DNA of 64,000 nucleotides from the NCBI RefSeq assembly GCF_016592555.1, contig NZ_AP014546.1:1808501-1872500 (forward strand), in the 5' to 3' direction. Origin of the DNA: Neptunomonas japonica JAMM 1380. Its GTDB lineage: Bacteria; Pseudomonadota; Gammaproteobacteria; Pseudomonadales; Balneatricaceae. The notes beneath the pieces are model-generated. The model was not told the DNA's origin. It saw only the letters and a list, made by a program, of their open reading frames with translations, and made no database searches. Within the stretch, counting starts at the first letter, position 1. Each line of letters opens with the position of its first letter. Below are positions 8,920 to 17,414 of the stretch, in pieces. Position numbers and translations under genes: made by a program.

Positions 8920-8946
8920 TTTATCGTCCTGATAAATGGTGTTTTT
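8916..8946 (+). terminator. Hairpin with T-run directly after tRNA-Leu copy 2
   Basis: ACCATTTATC (8916-8925) and GATAAATGGT (8931-8940) form a perfect 10-bp stem with a 5-nt loop, followed by GTTTTTC. The upstream arm includes the tRNA CCA end. It may be a leaky intrinsic terminator or a processing element between Leu copy 2 and His copy 2. Confidence 0.5.
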
Positions 8947-8952
8947 CATTAT

Positions 8953-9029
8953 GGTGAGCGTAGCTCAGTCGGTAGAGCTCCGGATTGTGATTCCGGCGGT
9001 CGTGGGTTCAAGCCCCATCGTTCACCCCA
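8953..9029 (+). tRNA. tRNA-His (anticodon GUG), copy 2
   Basis: A second tRNA-His with G-1:C73, GTG anticodon and encoded CCA. It differs from copy 1 in the acceptor stem, GTGAGCG/CGTTCAC instead of GTGGGCG/CGTCCAC: pair 4:69 is A-T rather than G-C, a compensatory double change. One D-loop base also differs (CAGTCGG versus CAGTTGG). Confidence 0.95.
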
Positions 9030-9170
9030 TTTCTTATATTTACACTATATTTACTTATTCTGAGCATTCTTAATGCTAAAATAGATTTAAGCTCCTGTTT
9101 TTCCGTAATTGCTTGACTAATATCTTCAAGTGCCGGAAAATTTCGCGCTTTAGAATTTTTGACATCGACG

Positions 9171-9176
9171 TATAAT
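9171..9176 (+). promoter_or_regulatory. Candidate -10 element upstream of tig
   Basis: A perfect TATAAT lies about 105 bp before the tig ATG. No strong -35 is found at 16-18 bp upstream; the TTGACA at 9159-9164 is too close (6 bp) to be its partner. Tentative. Confidence 0.35.
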
Positions 9177-9281
9177 CGAGTCTAATTAAACGACAATGTG
9201 GATTAAGCAGATAAATAATCTGATGAATTAATTCATGTAGGTCGACAAACCGGTACATAGTATTTTTTGGTGAGGAATTCC

Positions 9282-10586
9282 ATGCAAGTTTCTGTTGAAA
9301 CGACTTCCGTTCTAGAGCGTCAGATGACAATCACTGTTCCTGCAGAGCGCATTGAAGGTGATGTAAATAAGCGAGTTCAGCAAGCTGCTCGTACACAGCG
9401 TTTGGACGGTTTCCGCCCTGGCAAAGTTCCTATGAAAGTTGCTAAGCAGCGTTTCGGTGCTGGTATTCGTCAGGATGTTATTGGTGAAGTGATCCAGCAG
9501 AGCTTCTATGAAGCAGTTCAGCAGGAGAATGTTTTACCTGCTGGCGGGCCACAGATCGAATTTAAGAACGACAAAGATGGTGAAGACTTTCAGTACGTTG
9601 CAACGTTTGAAGTTTACCCAGAAATCACACTTGCTGATTTCACATCGGTTGAAATTGAAAAGCAAAGCTCAGAAGTGAAAGATGAAGATCTTGAGCAGAT
9701 GATTGACACGCTGCGCAAGCAGCAAGCAAATTGGTCTGAAGTTGAGACAGCTGCTGTAGATGCTGATCGTCTAAAAATCGACTTTGAAGGTTTCGTTGAT
9801 GGCGAAGCGTTTGAAGGTGGTACGGCAGAAGGTATGGATCTGGTGTTGGGTTCGAACTCAATGATCCCTGGTTTTGAAGATGCTCTTGTTGGCGCTAAAG
9901 CTGGCGATGATGTCGAAGTTAAAGCAACGTTCCCAGCAGACTATCATGCTGAAGACCTAAAAGGTAAAGACGCTGTATTTAACGTTAAAGTGCAGACTGT
10001 TTCTTCATCAGAATTGCCAGAGCTAAATGAAGAGTTCTTCACGAAGTTCGGTATTGAAGCTGCAGATTTAGAGTCATTTAAAGTTGAAGTGCGTTCTAAC
10101 ATGGAACGTGAAATGGCTAATGCTCTTAAAATGAAATTAAAAGATCAGGTTTTCACTCAGCTGGTCGATATCAACGGTATTGAAGTGCCTTCTTCATTGG
10201 TTGATAGTGAGATTGATAACTTGCGTAAGCAAGCTGTACAGCGCTTTGGTGGCGGTGCAGAGATTGATCCGAACATGCTTCCTAAAGAAATGTTTGAAGA
10301 TCAGGCTAAACGTCGTGTTACTGTAGGTTTGTTAGTTCAAGAAGTTATTAAAGCTAACGAAATCAAAGCTGATGACGACCGTGTACGTTCTACTATCGAA
10401 GAGATGGCAAGCACGTATCAAGAGCCGAAAGAAGTTATTGATTGGTACTACAGCAATGATGATATGCTGAATCAAGTTAAAAGTTTGGTATTGGAAGATC
10501 TTGTGATTGAACACTTGCTCGAATCTGCCAAAGTTACTGATGCAGTAGTTGCTTATGAAGAAGCAATTAAGCCTGCACAGCAATAA
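9282..10586 (+). CDS. tig: Trigger factor, ribosome-associated chaperone and prolyl isomerase
   Basis: A 434-residue trigger factor (E. coli has 432), which binds the ribosomal exit tunnel and shields nascent chains. The N-terminal ribosome-binding domain has the signature GFRPGKVP near residues 42-50. A central FKBP-like PPIase domain contains RLKIDFEGFVDGEAFEGG and MIPGFEDALVGAKAGD, and a helical C-terminal chaperone domain completes it. The ATG at 9282 has a GAGGAA ribosome-binding site; an in-frame TTG at 9267 is less likely. First gene of tig-clpP-clpX. Confidence 0.96.
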   Translation: MQVSVETTSVLERQMTITVPAERIEGDVNKRVQQAARTQRLDGFRPGKVPMKVAKQRFGAGIRQDVIGEVIQQSFYEAVQQENVLPAGGPQIEFKNDKDGEDFQYVATFEVYPEITLADFTSVEIEKQSSEVKDEDLEQMIDTLRKQQANWSEVETAAVDADRLKIDFEGFVDGEAFEGGTAEGMDLVLGSNSMIPGFEDALVGAKAGDDVEVKATFPADYHAEDLKGKDAVFNVKVQTVSSSELPELNEEFFTKFGIEAADLESFKVEVRSNMEREMANALKMKLKDQVFTQLVDINGIEVPSSLVDSEIDNLRKQAVQRFGGGAEIDPNMLPKEMFEDQAKRRVTVGLLVQEVIKANEIKADDDRVRSTIEEMASTYQEPKEVIDWYYSNDDMLNQVKSLVLEDLVIEHLLESAKVTDAVVAYEEAIKPAQQ

Positions 10587-10640
10587 AATGCTGAAGGGTC
10601 GTATTGTCTTGCGTCGTTGAATGATGCATTGACTGAATGG

Positions 10641-10677
10641 AAAACGACAGTTGATGCAAATCCTCTGTCGTTTTTTG
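10641..10677 (+). terminator. Intrinsic terminator after tig
   Basis: AAAACGACAG (10641-10650) pairs with CTGTCGTTTT (10665-10674), continuing into a T-run. It separates tig from clpP, so clpP probably also has its own promoter. Confidence 0.75.
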
Positions 10678-10703
10678 TTTATTAGGTTTAAGGAGAAAGT
10701 TGC

Positions 10704-11336
10704 ATGTCAGTATTCCATCAGGATAATGCCAAGATCATTGAGAATTCTGGTCTGGTACCGATGGTAGTAGAGCAGTCCGCTCGCGGTGAGCGTGCGTATG
10801 ATATCTATTCACGTCTTCTAAAAGAGCGAGTTATCTTTCTTGTTGGTCAAGTTGAAGACCATATGGCTAACTTGATTGTTGCTCAGATGTTGTTTTTAGA
10901 AGCTGAAAATCCAGATAAAGACATCCACTTGTATATTAATTCGCCTGGAGGCTCTGTTACAGCGGGCTTGGCAATTTACGATACGATGCAGTTTATCAAA
11001 CCAGATGTGAGTACTATGTGTACAGGCCAAGCTGCTAGCATGGGTGCATTCTTACTATCCGCTGGTGCTGCTGGCAAACGCCATGCTCTTCCTAATGCTC
11101 GTGTTATGATTCACCAGCCGTTAGGTGGTTTTCAGGGGCAGGCAACTGATATTGAGATTCATACCAAAGAAATTCTTAGTATTCGTGAAAAATTAAACCG
11201 TATTTTGGCAGAGCATACTGGGCAAGATATAGAGACGATCAGTCGTGATACTGATCGAGATAACTTTATGGATCCTGTTGCTGCAGCTGAGTATGGTTTG
11301 ATTGATTCAGTATTGGATAGGCGTCAAGGGCAATAA
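10704..11336 (+). CDS. clpP: ATP-dependent Clp protease proteolytic subunit
   Basis: The 210-residue serine peptidase that forms the tetradecameric ClpP chamber and degrades substrates unfolded by ClpX or ClpA. Catalytic Ser112 lies in [11 protein letters not shown] and His137 in MIHQPLGG; the Asp is in the [11 protein letters not shown] region. A short N-terminal propeptide is expected. The ATG follows an AAGGAGAAAG ribosome-binding site. clpX follows 106 bp later. Confidence 0.97.
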   Translation: MSVFHQDNAKIIENSGLVPMVVEQSARGERAYDIYSRLLKERVIFLVGQVEDHMANLIVAQMLFLEAENPDKDIHLYINSPGGSVTAGLAIYDTMQFIKPDVSTMCTGQAASMGAFLLSAGAAGKRHALPNARVMIHQPLGGFQGQATDIEIHTKEILSIREKLNRILAEHTGQDIETISRDTDRDNFMDPVAAAEYGLIDSVLDRRQGQ

Positions 11337-11442
11337 AGCGTGGTTAACAAGTAGTATATTAATGTGGCTATGAGTTAAAAATTCCTCGTTAGTCACTTTA
11401 ATTTGAATACCGCTTTGCTGGAACGAGTTTGAGGTAAGTTTA

Positions 11443-12729
11443 ATGAGCGATAATATCGACGATAAAGACAACGAGCAGGGCAAGCTTTTTTGTTCATTCT
11501 GTGGCAAAAATCAGGATGAAGTAAAAAAACTAATTGCCGGGCCGTCTGTTTTTATCTGTGACGAATGTGTTGATCTGTGTAACGATATTATTCGTGAAGA
11601 GATTCAGGACATTGATGAGCAGGAAGCACAAGAGAGCTTACCTATTCCCGCTGAAATTAAAGCAAAGCTTGATTCTTATGTAATAGGTCAAGATCGAGCT
11701 AAAAAAGTATTGGCTGTTGCTGTCTACAATCATTACAAGCGTTTGCGTTTTCAAAGTAGTGCGGCGAATAAAGATATTGAATTAAGTAAAAGTAATATTT
11801 TACTTATTGGTCCAACCGGTAGTGGTAAAACACTGTTGGCCCAAACATTAGCGCGCTTACTGAATGTGCCTTTTACTATTGCTGATGCAACTACGCTGAC
11901 TGAGGCGGGTTATGTTGGTGAAGATGTAGAGAACATTATTCAAAAATTGTTGCAAAAATGTGACTACGATATTGAGCGAGCGCAATTAGGTATCGTTTAC
12001 ATTGATGAGATTGATAAGATCTCACGTAAATCTGATAATCCATCAATTACCCGCGATGTTTCGGGTGAAGGTGTGCAGCAAGCATTGCTTAAGCTGATCG
12101 AAGGAACTGTTGCTTCAGTACCTCCACAAGGTGGGCGTAAGCATCCTCAGCAAGAGTTTTTGCAGGTTGATACATCTAATATCTTGTTTATTTGCGGTGG
12201 TGCATTTGCTGGTCTAGAGCAGATTATTCGTGATCGTTCTGAAAAAAGCTCTATCGGCTTCAATGCAAGTGTAAAAAGTAAAGATGATACCAAGTCGATT
12301 ACTGACACATTGTTGGATATAGAAGCGGAAGACCTGGTTAAGTTTGGTTTGATTCCTGAGTTTGTTGGCCGTTTACCAATGATCGCTACACTTGGGGAGT
12401 TGGATGAAGAAGCGTTGATGCAGATTCTAACTGAACCGAAAAATAGCTTGGTGCGCCAATATACGAAGCTATTTGAGATGGAAGGCGCTGAAGTGGATTT
12501 CCGTAAAGAGGCACTTCATGCGATAGCTAAGCACGCGTTAGAACGTAAAACTGGTGCGCGTGGCTTGCGTTCGATTCTTGAAGGAACTTTGCTTGATATT
12601 ATGTATCAACTACCTTCAATGGAAAACGTTAGTAAGGTCGTTATTGATGACGGTGTTATTGATGGTACTTCTGAGCCAATCTTGATTTATGAATCTCCAG
12701 AGCAACCAGCTGCAGCAGATAACAAGTAG
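11443..12729 (+). CDS. clpX: ATP-dependent Clp protease ATP-binding subunit
   Basis: The 428-residue AAA+ unfoldase that recognises substrates such as SsrA-tagged proteins and feeds ClpP. The N-terminal zinc-binding domain has Cys17, Cys20, Cys39 and Cys42. Walker A is GPTGSGKT at 123-130, Walker B is [10 protein letters not shown], and a ClpP-docking loop (IGF, in SSIGFNASV) and sensor segment [10 protein letters not shown] are present. A strong terminator follows. In most gammaproteobacteria lon comes next; here it does not. Confidence 0.97.
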   Translation: MSDNIDDKDNEQGKLFCSFCGKNQDEVKKLIAGPSVFICDECVDLCNDIIREEIQDIDEQEAQESLPIPAEIKAKLDSYVIGQDRAKKVLAVAVYNHYKRLRFQSSAANKDIELSKSNILLIGPTGSGKTLLAQTLARLLNVPFTIADATTLTEAGYVGEDVENIIQKLLQKCDYDIERAQLGIVYIDEIDKISRKSDNPSITRDVSGEGVQQALLKLIEGTVASVPPQGGRKHPQQEFLQVDTSNILFICGGAFAGLEQIIRDRSEKSSIGFNASVKSKDDTKSITDTLLDIEAEDLVKFGLIPEFVGRLPMIATLGELDEEALMQILTEPKNSLVRQYTKLFEMEGAEVDFRKEALHAIAKHALERKTGARGLRSILEGTLLDIMYQLPSMENVSKVVIDDGVIDGTSEPILIYESPEQPAAADNK

Positions 12730-12779
12730 CATTGTTGGTTTAGCAGTGACGAGTCTTATTTGATTGTGTCGTTGATAAT

Positions 12780-12812
12780 AAAGCCACTCTCCTCAGGTTG
12801 AGTGGCTTTTTT
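12780..12812 (+). terminator. Intrinsic terminator after clpX
   Basis: AAAGCCACTC (12780-12789) and GAGTGGCTTT (12800-12809) form a 10-bp stem followed by a T-run. It ends the clpPX transcript. Confidence 0.9.
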
Positions 12813-12838
12813 GATTCACGACGTCTTTCTCAATAAAG

Positions 12839-13260
12839 TTAACATACCTGCGGAATAACCGATTGACCAAATAGATAGTCTTGATCGCTATCGCAGCCAA
12901 GTTGTAAGTATGTGGGGCTGCTCTGTGTGCCTTCCTCGGTAATCAAAAATCACAAGAGTGAAACTCATCTTTATTATTGAGCCAATGGGAGACATGCTCT
13001 CCTGCCTGTTAGCACGCTATCAATGCAGTGCTTATCAATTTTAAGGAAAACTACATCTAGGTGTTTTAACGAAGCGAAGGGTGAATAGTTGGTTCCAATA
13101 TCATCAATGGCAAGTAAAGCCCCAGTTGTTTTAGGTCTAGAAAAATGGATGGCGGGAAAGCCTGCTGACTAATGATTGAAAAATTACAGCTAATTCAATA
13201 TAACAAATTTGGGTAGGATTACCCGATTTAAGATGCTGCTGGTTACGAAAGCTGATGTTA
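12839..13260 (-). pseudogene. Decayed EAL-domain (cyclic-di-GMP phosphodiesterase-type) gene relic
   Basis: This stretch has no long reading frame, but three broken minus-strand frames align in order with an EAL domain. From 13259: NISFRNQQHL then YIELA (the vNlSxrQl and IELTE regions). Down to 12974: GALLAIDDIGTNYSPFASLK and LDVVFLKIDK (the LaiDDFGtGySsl and LKIDksF motifs), ending in a stop. From 12943: ITEEGTQ and LGCDSDQDYLFGQSVIP (the EgVEteeQ and lGCdxxQGylfg motifs). At least two frameshifts, internal deletions and stops separate them. The N-terminal half, including the EAL triplet, is gone. Frame, order and spacing make chance unlikely, but no homology search was possible. Confidence 0.75.
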
Positions 13261-13370
13261 TTTTGAATCAGAGATGATTATGGTTGATGTCTTTGAGTGT
13301 GTCGGCCACTCCGCTGTGGCTGTTTACTTAGCTGGGAGTGGTTTCTATCTTAGTAGTAGAGAAGTATATG

Positions 13371-14442
13371 CTAGTCCTCCTCATCGCCTTCTAGGGTGCG
13401 TTTAATCTGCTCAACAACGCGGCTTGGCATGCGACGTAACACTAAAATTTGTTTTTCTTCATCAAATTCAATATCACTTCCAGAGCCTGCTACTCCAAGT
13501 GAGCGTTTAGCGAAATCGACTTGCCAATTATCTGCTTTAGCTTTCAATTTAGTATGAGCATTCAATGTATGTGTATGTGGTTGAAATTCTTGGCTGACTT
13601 GGTATCGCTCGCTATTTGCGAAGCGGCCAAATTTACCAGTGATCTCTTCAGTTTTTTCTGTAGGAATATGTTGATCAAAGATCTGTTCGATTTCAGGCAG
13701 GTTGGCAGTGTTCTTTTCAGCTCTTTGACGGCTTAAATAGCTGACTACATCTTCGACTACCTGTTCTCTTTCATCATACATGCCATTTTGAGTACAGAAA
13801 TCACGTGTAGCGCGAATGAGATCTCCGGTAGATTTTTTTAGATGGGGTAACATCTGTGCAACCAAAAGCATTAGAAAAATAATGAGTAATATCGCCTTTT
13901 TCTTTTGTGCCCATAAAACTCAAGTAACTATCTTTACCTTTTTTATATGATGTTATATTAAATTTAGCAGCTTGATGTAGCTTGTCCAGATCGACTTCAT
14001 TAACCTCGGTAGGGCTTAATTGGTCGTTTAAGGAGATCGCTGAGCGATTACGCACCAATGCGACTAATAAAAACTCATAACGCTCTTGCTGGTAATGGGC
14101 AAAAATAATATACCCGCCGACAGCTGAATGTGACGATGGTGAATCCATTGCCGCAGCAAGTTGAGTGATTCCAAGATCTGAAAGTTTTAGAAAATCAGAT
14201 GATGATTGCTCTTGTGAAAGATAGTTATCAAATGCTTGAATGAACGGGTAGCTATTTGGGTTTTCTTTATTAAAAGAGCCATGGGTAAGTGTTGAGCGTC
14301 GAGCCAAGGCATTATTCAAAGAGAGCACCATATCAGGTACAACAGGGTGTTGAGTGTTAACGCTACCGCCACGCTCACTAATGACAGTAGCCTGATCTTC
14401 TTCTTTATGTAATTCTCTAATTACTAGGTGCTTTAATTCCAC
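13371..14442 (-). pseudogene. yejK: Nucleoid-associated protein (YejK/NdpA family), frameshifted
   Basis: Two overlapping minus-strand frames together make one YejK-like protein (37-kDa nucleoid-associated family, about 335 residues). The first ends GDITHYFSNAFGCTDVTPSKK and then goes out of frame to a stop at 13801; the second continues STGDLIRATRDFC to the normal C-terminus at 13371. The break is at a run of seven A residues (minus strand; T-run at 13833-13839): six would restore a single frame of about 356 codons. I take the GTG at 14442 as start, with GGAAAT upstream. It is either a recent mutation, a phase-variable tract or a sequencing error in a homopolymer. Confidence 0.8.
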
Positions 14443-14623
14443 AAATATTTCCAGATCTATAATCAAAATTGAATTTTATGTGAAAGAAGCGCTATTGTCA
14501 GGGTTATCTTACATCTAGTCAGGTATCGCGCTGGAGTAGTATGCTGGATGGACCTTAATTAAGGTGTAGTACATGCATTTTTTGCATCATGCTTATTTGA
14601 AATGAATTTTTTGGAGAAGGTCA

Positions 14624-15517
14624 ATGCGCTGGAAAAGTGGTCGCCGTAGTTCAAATGTAGAAGATCGGCGAACTGAGCAGATGAGCTCCGGGCGCTCTAA
14701 CGGAGGCTTTCGCATTGGAGGTGGAGGTAAAAAGGGCGGTATAGGCTTACTCGTTGTTGCCGTTGTTATTATGCTGATGGGGGGGGATCCCAGTACTATT
14801 CTCAATATGTTATTAGGCGGTGGTGGCGCTCCATCACAGTCTCAAAGCCAAACGGCTGAGCGTAATTATCAAACCTCAGCACCGACTGATGAAATGGCTG
14901 ATTTTGTTTCTGTCGTATTAGCGGACACTGAAGACACGTGGAGTCCGTTATTTCAGCAAATGGGTGAGCAGTACCAGAAGCCACGTTTAGTGTTGTTCCG
15001 TGGTTCTGTTAAATCTGCTTGTGGGATGGCTCAGTCGGCCATGGGGCCGTTTTATTGCCCAGGTGATCAGAAGGTATATATCGATCTTAGTTTTTATGAA
15101 GAGTTAAAACATGCGTTTAGTGCGCCTGGGGATTTCGCTCAGGCTTATGTAATTGCACATGAGGTGGGTCATCATGTGCAGCAGCAATTTGGGATTTTAC
15201 AAAAAGTGCATCAAATGCAGAGAGGTATGCCAAAAGCGCAAGCCAATGCGCTATCTGTAAAACTTGAATTACAAGCCGATTGTTTGGCAGGTATTTGGGC
15301 GCATCATGCAAATCGTGTCAGGAATATCGTTGAGCCCGGTGATATCGATGAGGCTATGAATGCGGCGAGTAAAATTGGTGATGATGCTATCCAAAAACGA
15401 ACTCAAGGGTATGTTGTACCGGACTCTTTCACGCATGGTACATCATCCCAGCGTGTAAAGTGGTTTAATGAAGGTTTTAAGCGTGGGGATGTTCAAAGTT
15501 GTAACACTTTTGGTTAG
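14624..15517 (+). CDS. ypfJ: Putative neutral zinc metallopeptidase, YpfJ family
   Basis: A 297-residue membrane-anchored protein of the YpfJ family (Pfam family of putative neutral zinc metallopeptidases). A basic, Gly/Ser-rich N-terminus precedes one transmembrane helix (IGLLVVAVVIMLMGGDPS), a low-complexity linker, and a catalytic domain with HEVGH at 179-183 followed downstream by the acidic stretch LELQADCLAGIWAHH, which supplies the third zinc ligand. The MRWxxGRRSxNVEDRR start is typical of the family. Substrate unknown. A good TTGGAGAAGG ribosome-binding site precedes the ATG. Confidence 0.9.
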   Translation: MRWKSGRRSSNVEDRRTEQMSSGRSNGGFRIGGGGKKGGIGLLVVAVVIMLMGGDPSTILNMLLGGGGAPSQSQSQTAERNYQTSAPTDEMADFVSVVLADTEDTWSPLFQQMGEQYQKPRLVLFRGSVKSACGMAQSAMGPFYCPGDQKVYIDLSFYEELKHAFSAPGDFAQAYVIAHEVGHHVQQQFGILQKVHQMQRGMPKAQANALSVKLELQADCLAGIWAHHANRVRNIVEPGDIDEAMNAASKIGDDAIQKRTQGYVVPDSFTHGTSSQRVKWFNEGFKRGDVQSCNTFG

Positions 15518-15695
15518 TTTTTGATGGGATTTATTTCTTTCTCTAGGCAGTAGGGTGCTTGCTTAATTGATTAAAAGGGGCATGATTTCAATCACATAAT
15601 TCCTTTAAGGATATTATCTTTTTGCTGTGGGGCTGTACGGGAAGGCTTATAAGCTCTATGCTGCTGGCATAGAAAATGATGTAAGGAAATAAACA

Positions 15696-15953
15696 ATGCC
15701 GTACAACGCTGAATTGGTTGATGAACTGAATTTATTAAATCACTTTAATTTGGGTACAACACAAGAAGGTATTAAAGTGCACCACAGCGCAGGGCCTCAA
15801 ATGGTCGCCGCTGCCAAACGTTTATTTGATAAAGATCTAATTTCTCAGGAAGATGGCGGTTACCTAACAGATTTAGGTCATGATGCTGCTGAGCATTCAC
15901 AAAACCTTATGTTGATTTTAACAACACCGGTTCAGCTGGACACTACGTCTTAA
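15696..15953 (+). CDS. TIGR02647-family small conserved protein
   Basis: An 85-residue soluble protein matching the TIGR02647 family of small proteins found in Pseudomonas and marine gammaproteobacteria: MPYNAELVDELNLLNHFNL, then KVHHSAGPQMVAAAKRLFDK and DGGYLTDLGHDAAEH. The second half has the look of a winged-helix fragment. No function is known. A clear AAGGAAA ribosome-binding site lies upstream, and yaeQ begins 6 nt after its stop, so the two are co-translated. Confidence 0.8.
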   Translation: MPYNAELVDELNLLNHFNLGTTQEGIKVHHSAGPQMVAAAKRLFDKDLISQEDGGYLTDLGHDAAEHSQNLMLILTTPVQLDTTS

Positions 15954-15959
15954 TAATTT

Positions 15960-16493
15960 ATGGCACATAAACCAACCATCTATAAGGTTGAGTTGCAGCT
16001 GGTTGATATGAATCGTGATATCTACACCAGCTGCAAGCTTACACTTGCACTGCATCCCTCTGAAACTCAAGAACGAATGATGATTCGATTGATGGCTTTT
16101 GGTGTGAATTTTCATGATGACCTTCAGTTTAGCCGTGGGCTGTCTGCTACTGACGAACCTGATGTATGGGAGTGTTCTTTAGATGGGCAGGTAAATCATT
16201 GGATTGAAGTGGGGCAAGCAACCCCTGAACGTATTCGCAAGGCTGTTAGTCGTTCTCCAAAGGTTTCTTTGTATGCTTTTGGGCGAGAGGTTGATATTTG
16301 GTGGAATCGCGCTCAAGAAGCGTTTAAAGGTCTTCCTCGGGTGGCGGTTTGGCAGTTTAATGCAGAACAGTCTTTAAAATTGCCTGATCTGTTGGAGCGC
16401 ACAGTGTCGATCACTATGACGATTACAGATAATGAGATTTATCTTAATAAAGACGAGCAACAGTTAGCATTAGGATTTACGCGGCTTTTATAA
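15960..16493 (+). CDS. yaeQ: YaeQ family protein
   Basis: 177 residues, the usual YaeQ length (about 180), a family structurally related to PD-(D/E)xK nucleases but of uncertain function. The characteristic start MAHKPTIYKVELQLVDMNRD, the central DEPDVWECSLDGQVNHWIEVGQ and the ending ALGFTRL are visible. There is no ribosome-binding site of its own; the 6-nt gap to the preceding gene suggests translational coupling. Confidence 0.92.
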   Translation: MAHKPTIYKVELQLVDMNRDIYTSCKLTLALHPSETQERMMIRLMAFGVNFHDDLQFSRGLSATDEPDVWECSLDGQVNHWIEVGQATPERIRKAVSRSPKVSLYAFGREVDIWWNRAQEAFKGLPRVAVWQFNAEQSLKLPDLLERTVSITMTITDNEIYLNKDEQQLALGFTRLL

Positions 16494-16507
16494 GGCCGCT
16501 GTATTTT
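16481..16507 (+). terminator. Intrinsic terminator overlapping the yaeQ stop codon
   Basis: GCGGC (16481-16485) pairs with GCCGC (16495-16499) around a 9-nt loop and is followed by TGTATTTTTG. The yaeQ TAA lies within the loop. Moderately strong. Confidence 0.5.
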
Positions 16508-16509
16508 TG

Positions 16510-17160
16510 TTATACTCGCTGCTCTAGATTTGGACCGCTTACTAGTAAGCTAAGTAAGTCGCTGCGACAAACAATACCAACAACTTTATGTTCTGGATCA
16601 ACTACCGGTACGCAACTCACTTTTTGCTCCATGAAGATCAGTGCTATTTCGCGCACTAATGTTTCTGGGCTTACGGCAATTAACGCGCTGCTCAGTAAAT
16701 TGCCAACAAAGCCACTGGAGTCAGATCCGGAACGAAGTAGATGTTCACCTGTAATAGCGCCTAACGGGTGCCCATGGGCATTGGTTATGATGAGATGATT
16801 AATATTCTCTTTTTGCATCAAATCCCAAGCAAATTTAATCGTGTCGAACTGCCCCACAGTAACTACGGGTGCATTCATTATGTGAAGCGCTATCAACCGT
16901 CTGCGGTCTTGCAGAGTATCTGATTTGCGCCCCGTTTCTTCATAAAGGCGTGATGATACAAGGGTGGAGCGTGTTCCGCTGGTCAGTGGAGAGCTTGCAG
17001 ATGTTGCTTGTGTCGTAATTTGTGGGTTACTAACAGCATTGTTCTGTAAAGAATTTTTGGACGCAGTGATTCTTGAGGTGGCTGCAACGCCGCGCTGTGG
17101 GAACTGAGCTGCTGACGGGTTCTTTACAAGGTTCCCGTTGTCATAAATTAACAACGCCAT
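16510..17160 (-). CDS. CBS-domain protein
   Basis: 216 residues. The first 80 or so are Ser/Ala/Thr-rich and probably disordered; the rest is a tandem CBS pair (Bateman module). CBS1 reads MNAPVVTVGQFDTIKFAWDLMQKENINHLIITNAHGHPLG and CBS2 LIAVSPETLVREIALIFMEQKVSCVPVVDPEHKVVGIVCRSDLL. Such modules bind adenine nucleotides and usually regulate an attached or partner protein; here there is no fused effector. It is convergent to yaeQ and divergent from the RND pump genes. Confidence 0.85.
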   Translation of the reverse strand: MALLIYDNGNLVKNPSAAQFPQRGVAATSRITASKNSLQNNAVSNPQITTQATSASSPLTSGTRSTLVSSRLYEETGRKSDTLQDRRRLIALHIMNAPVVTVGQFDTIKFAWDLMQKENINHLIITNAHGHPLGAITGEHLLRSGSDSSGFVGNLLSSALIAVSPETLVREIALIFMEQKVSCVPVVDPEHKVVGIVCRSDLLSLLVSGPNLEQRV

Positions 17161-17414
17161 TTAATTTCTCCGAACTACGATATGTACTTTATCGGCGAAT
17201 ATTGATTTTACTTTATTCTGACCGTATAGCTAGTTAGTCAATAATCTTGAGCAAACATTCCATTTTGATTGCCAAAAGTAAGAGAATACTTACTTGAACC
17301 TGAACAGTTGCAGAATAGTGACCGGCGGAAGAGGCTAGATATTGAGTAAAAATAGGGAGTTGGTATTATATTAGTATGTGCTAAAATAAGAATAATTTAC
17401 TCATGGGGTGTTAT

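Noticed and set aside
8503..9063. Reading frames of 60-85 codons on both strands across the tRNA cluster
   Set aside because: They are translations of tRNA genes and their spacers, repeated because the tRNAs are repeated; no ribosome-binding sites or protein character.
9159..9176. TTGACA and TATAAT upstream of tig as a promoter pair
   Set aside because: The two hexamers are only 6 bp apart, too close to act together.
9076..9330. 84-codon minus-strand frame upstream of tig
   Set aside because: It covers the tig promoter region and start and shows no recognisable protein features.
13801..13871. Programmed -1 ribosomal frameshifting at the A7 tract in the yejK-type gene
   Set aside because: The A7 tract resembles a slippery site, but restoring the frame needs a +1 shift (loss of one A); a -1 shift leads to the wrong frame.
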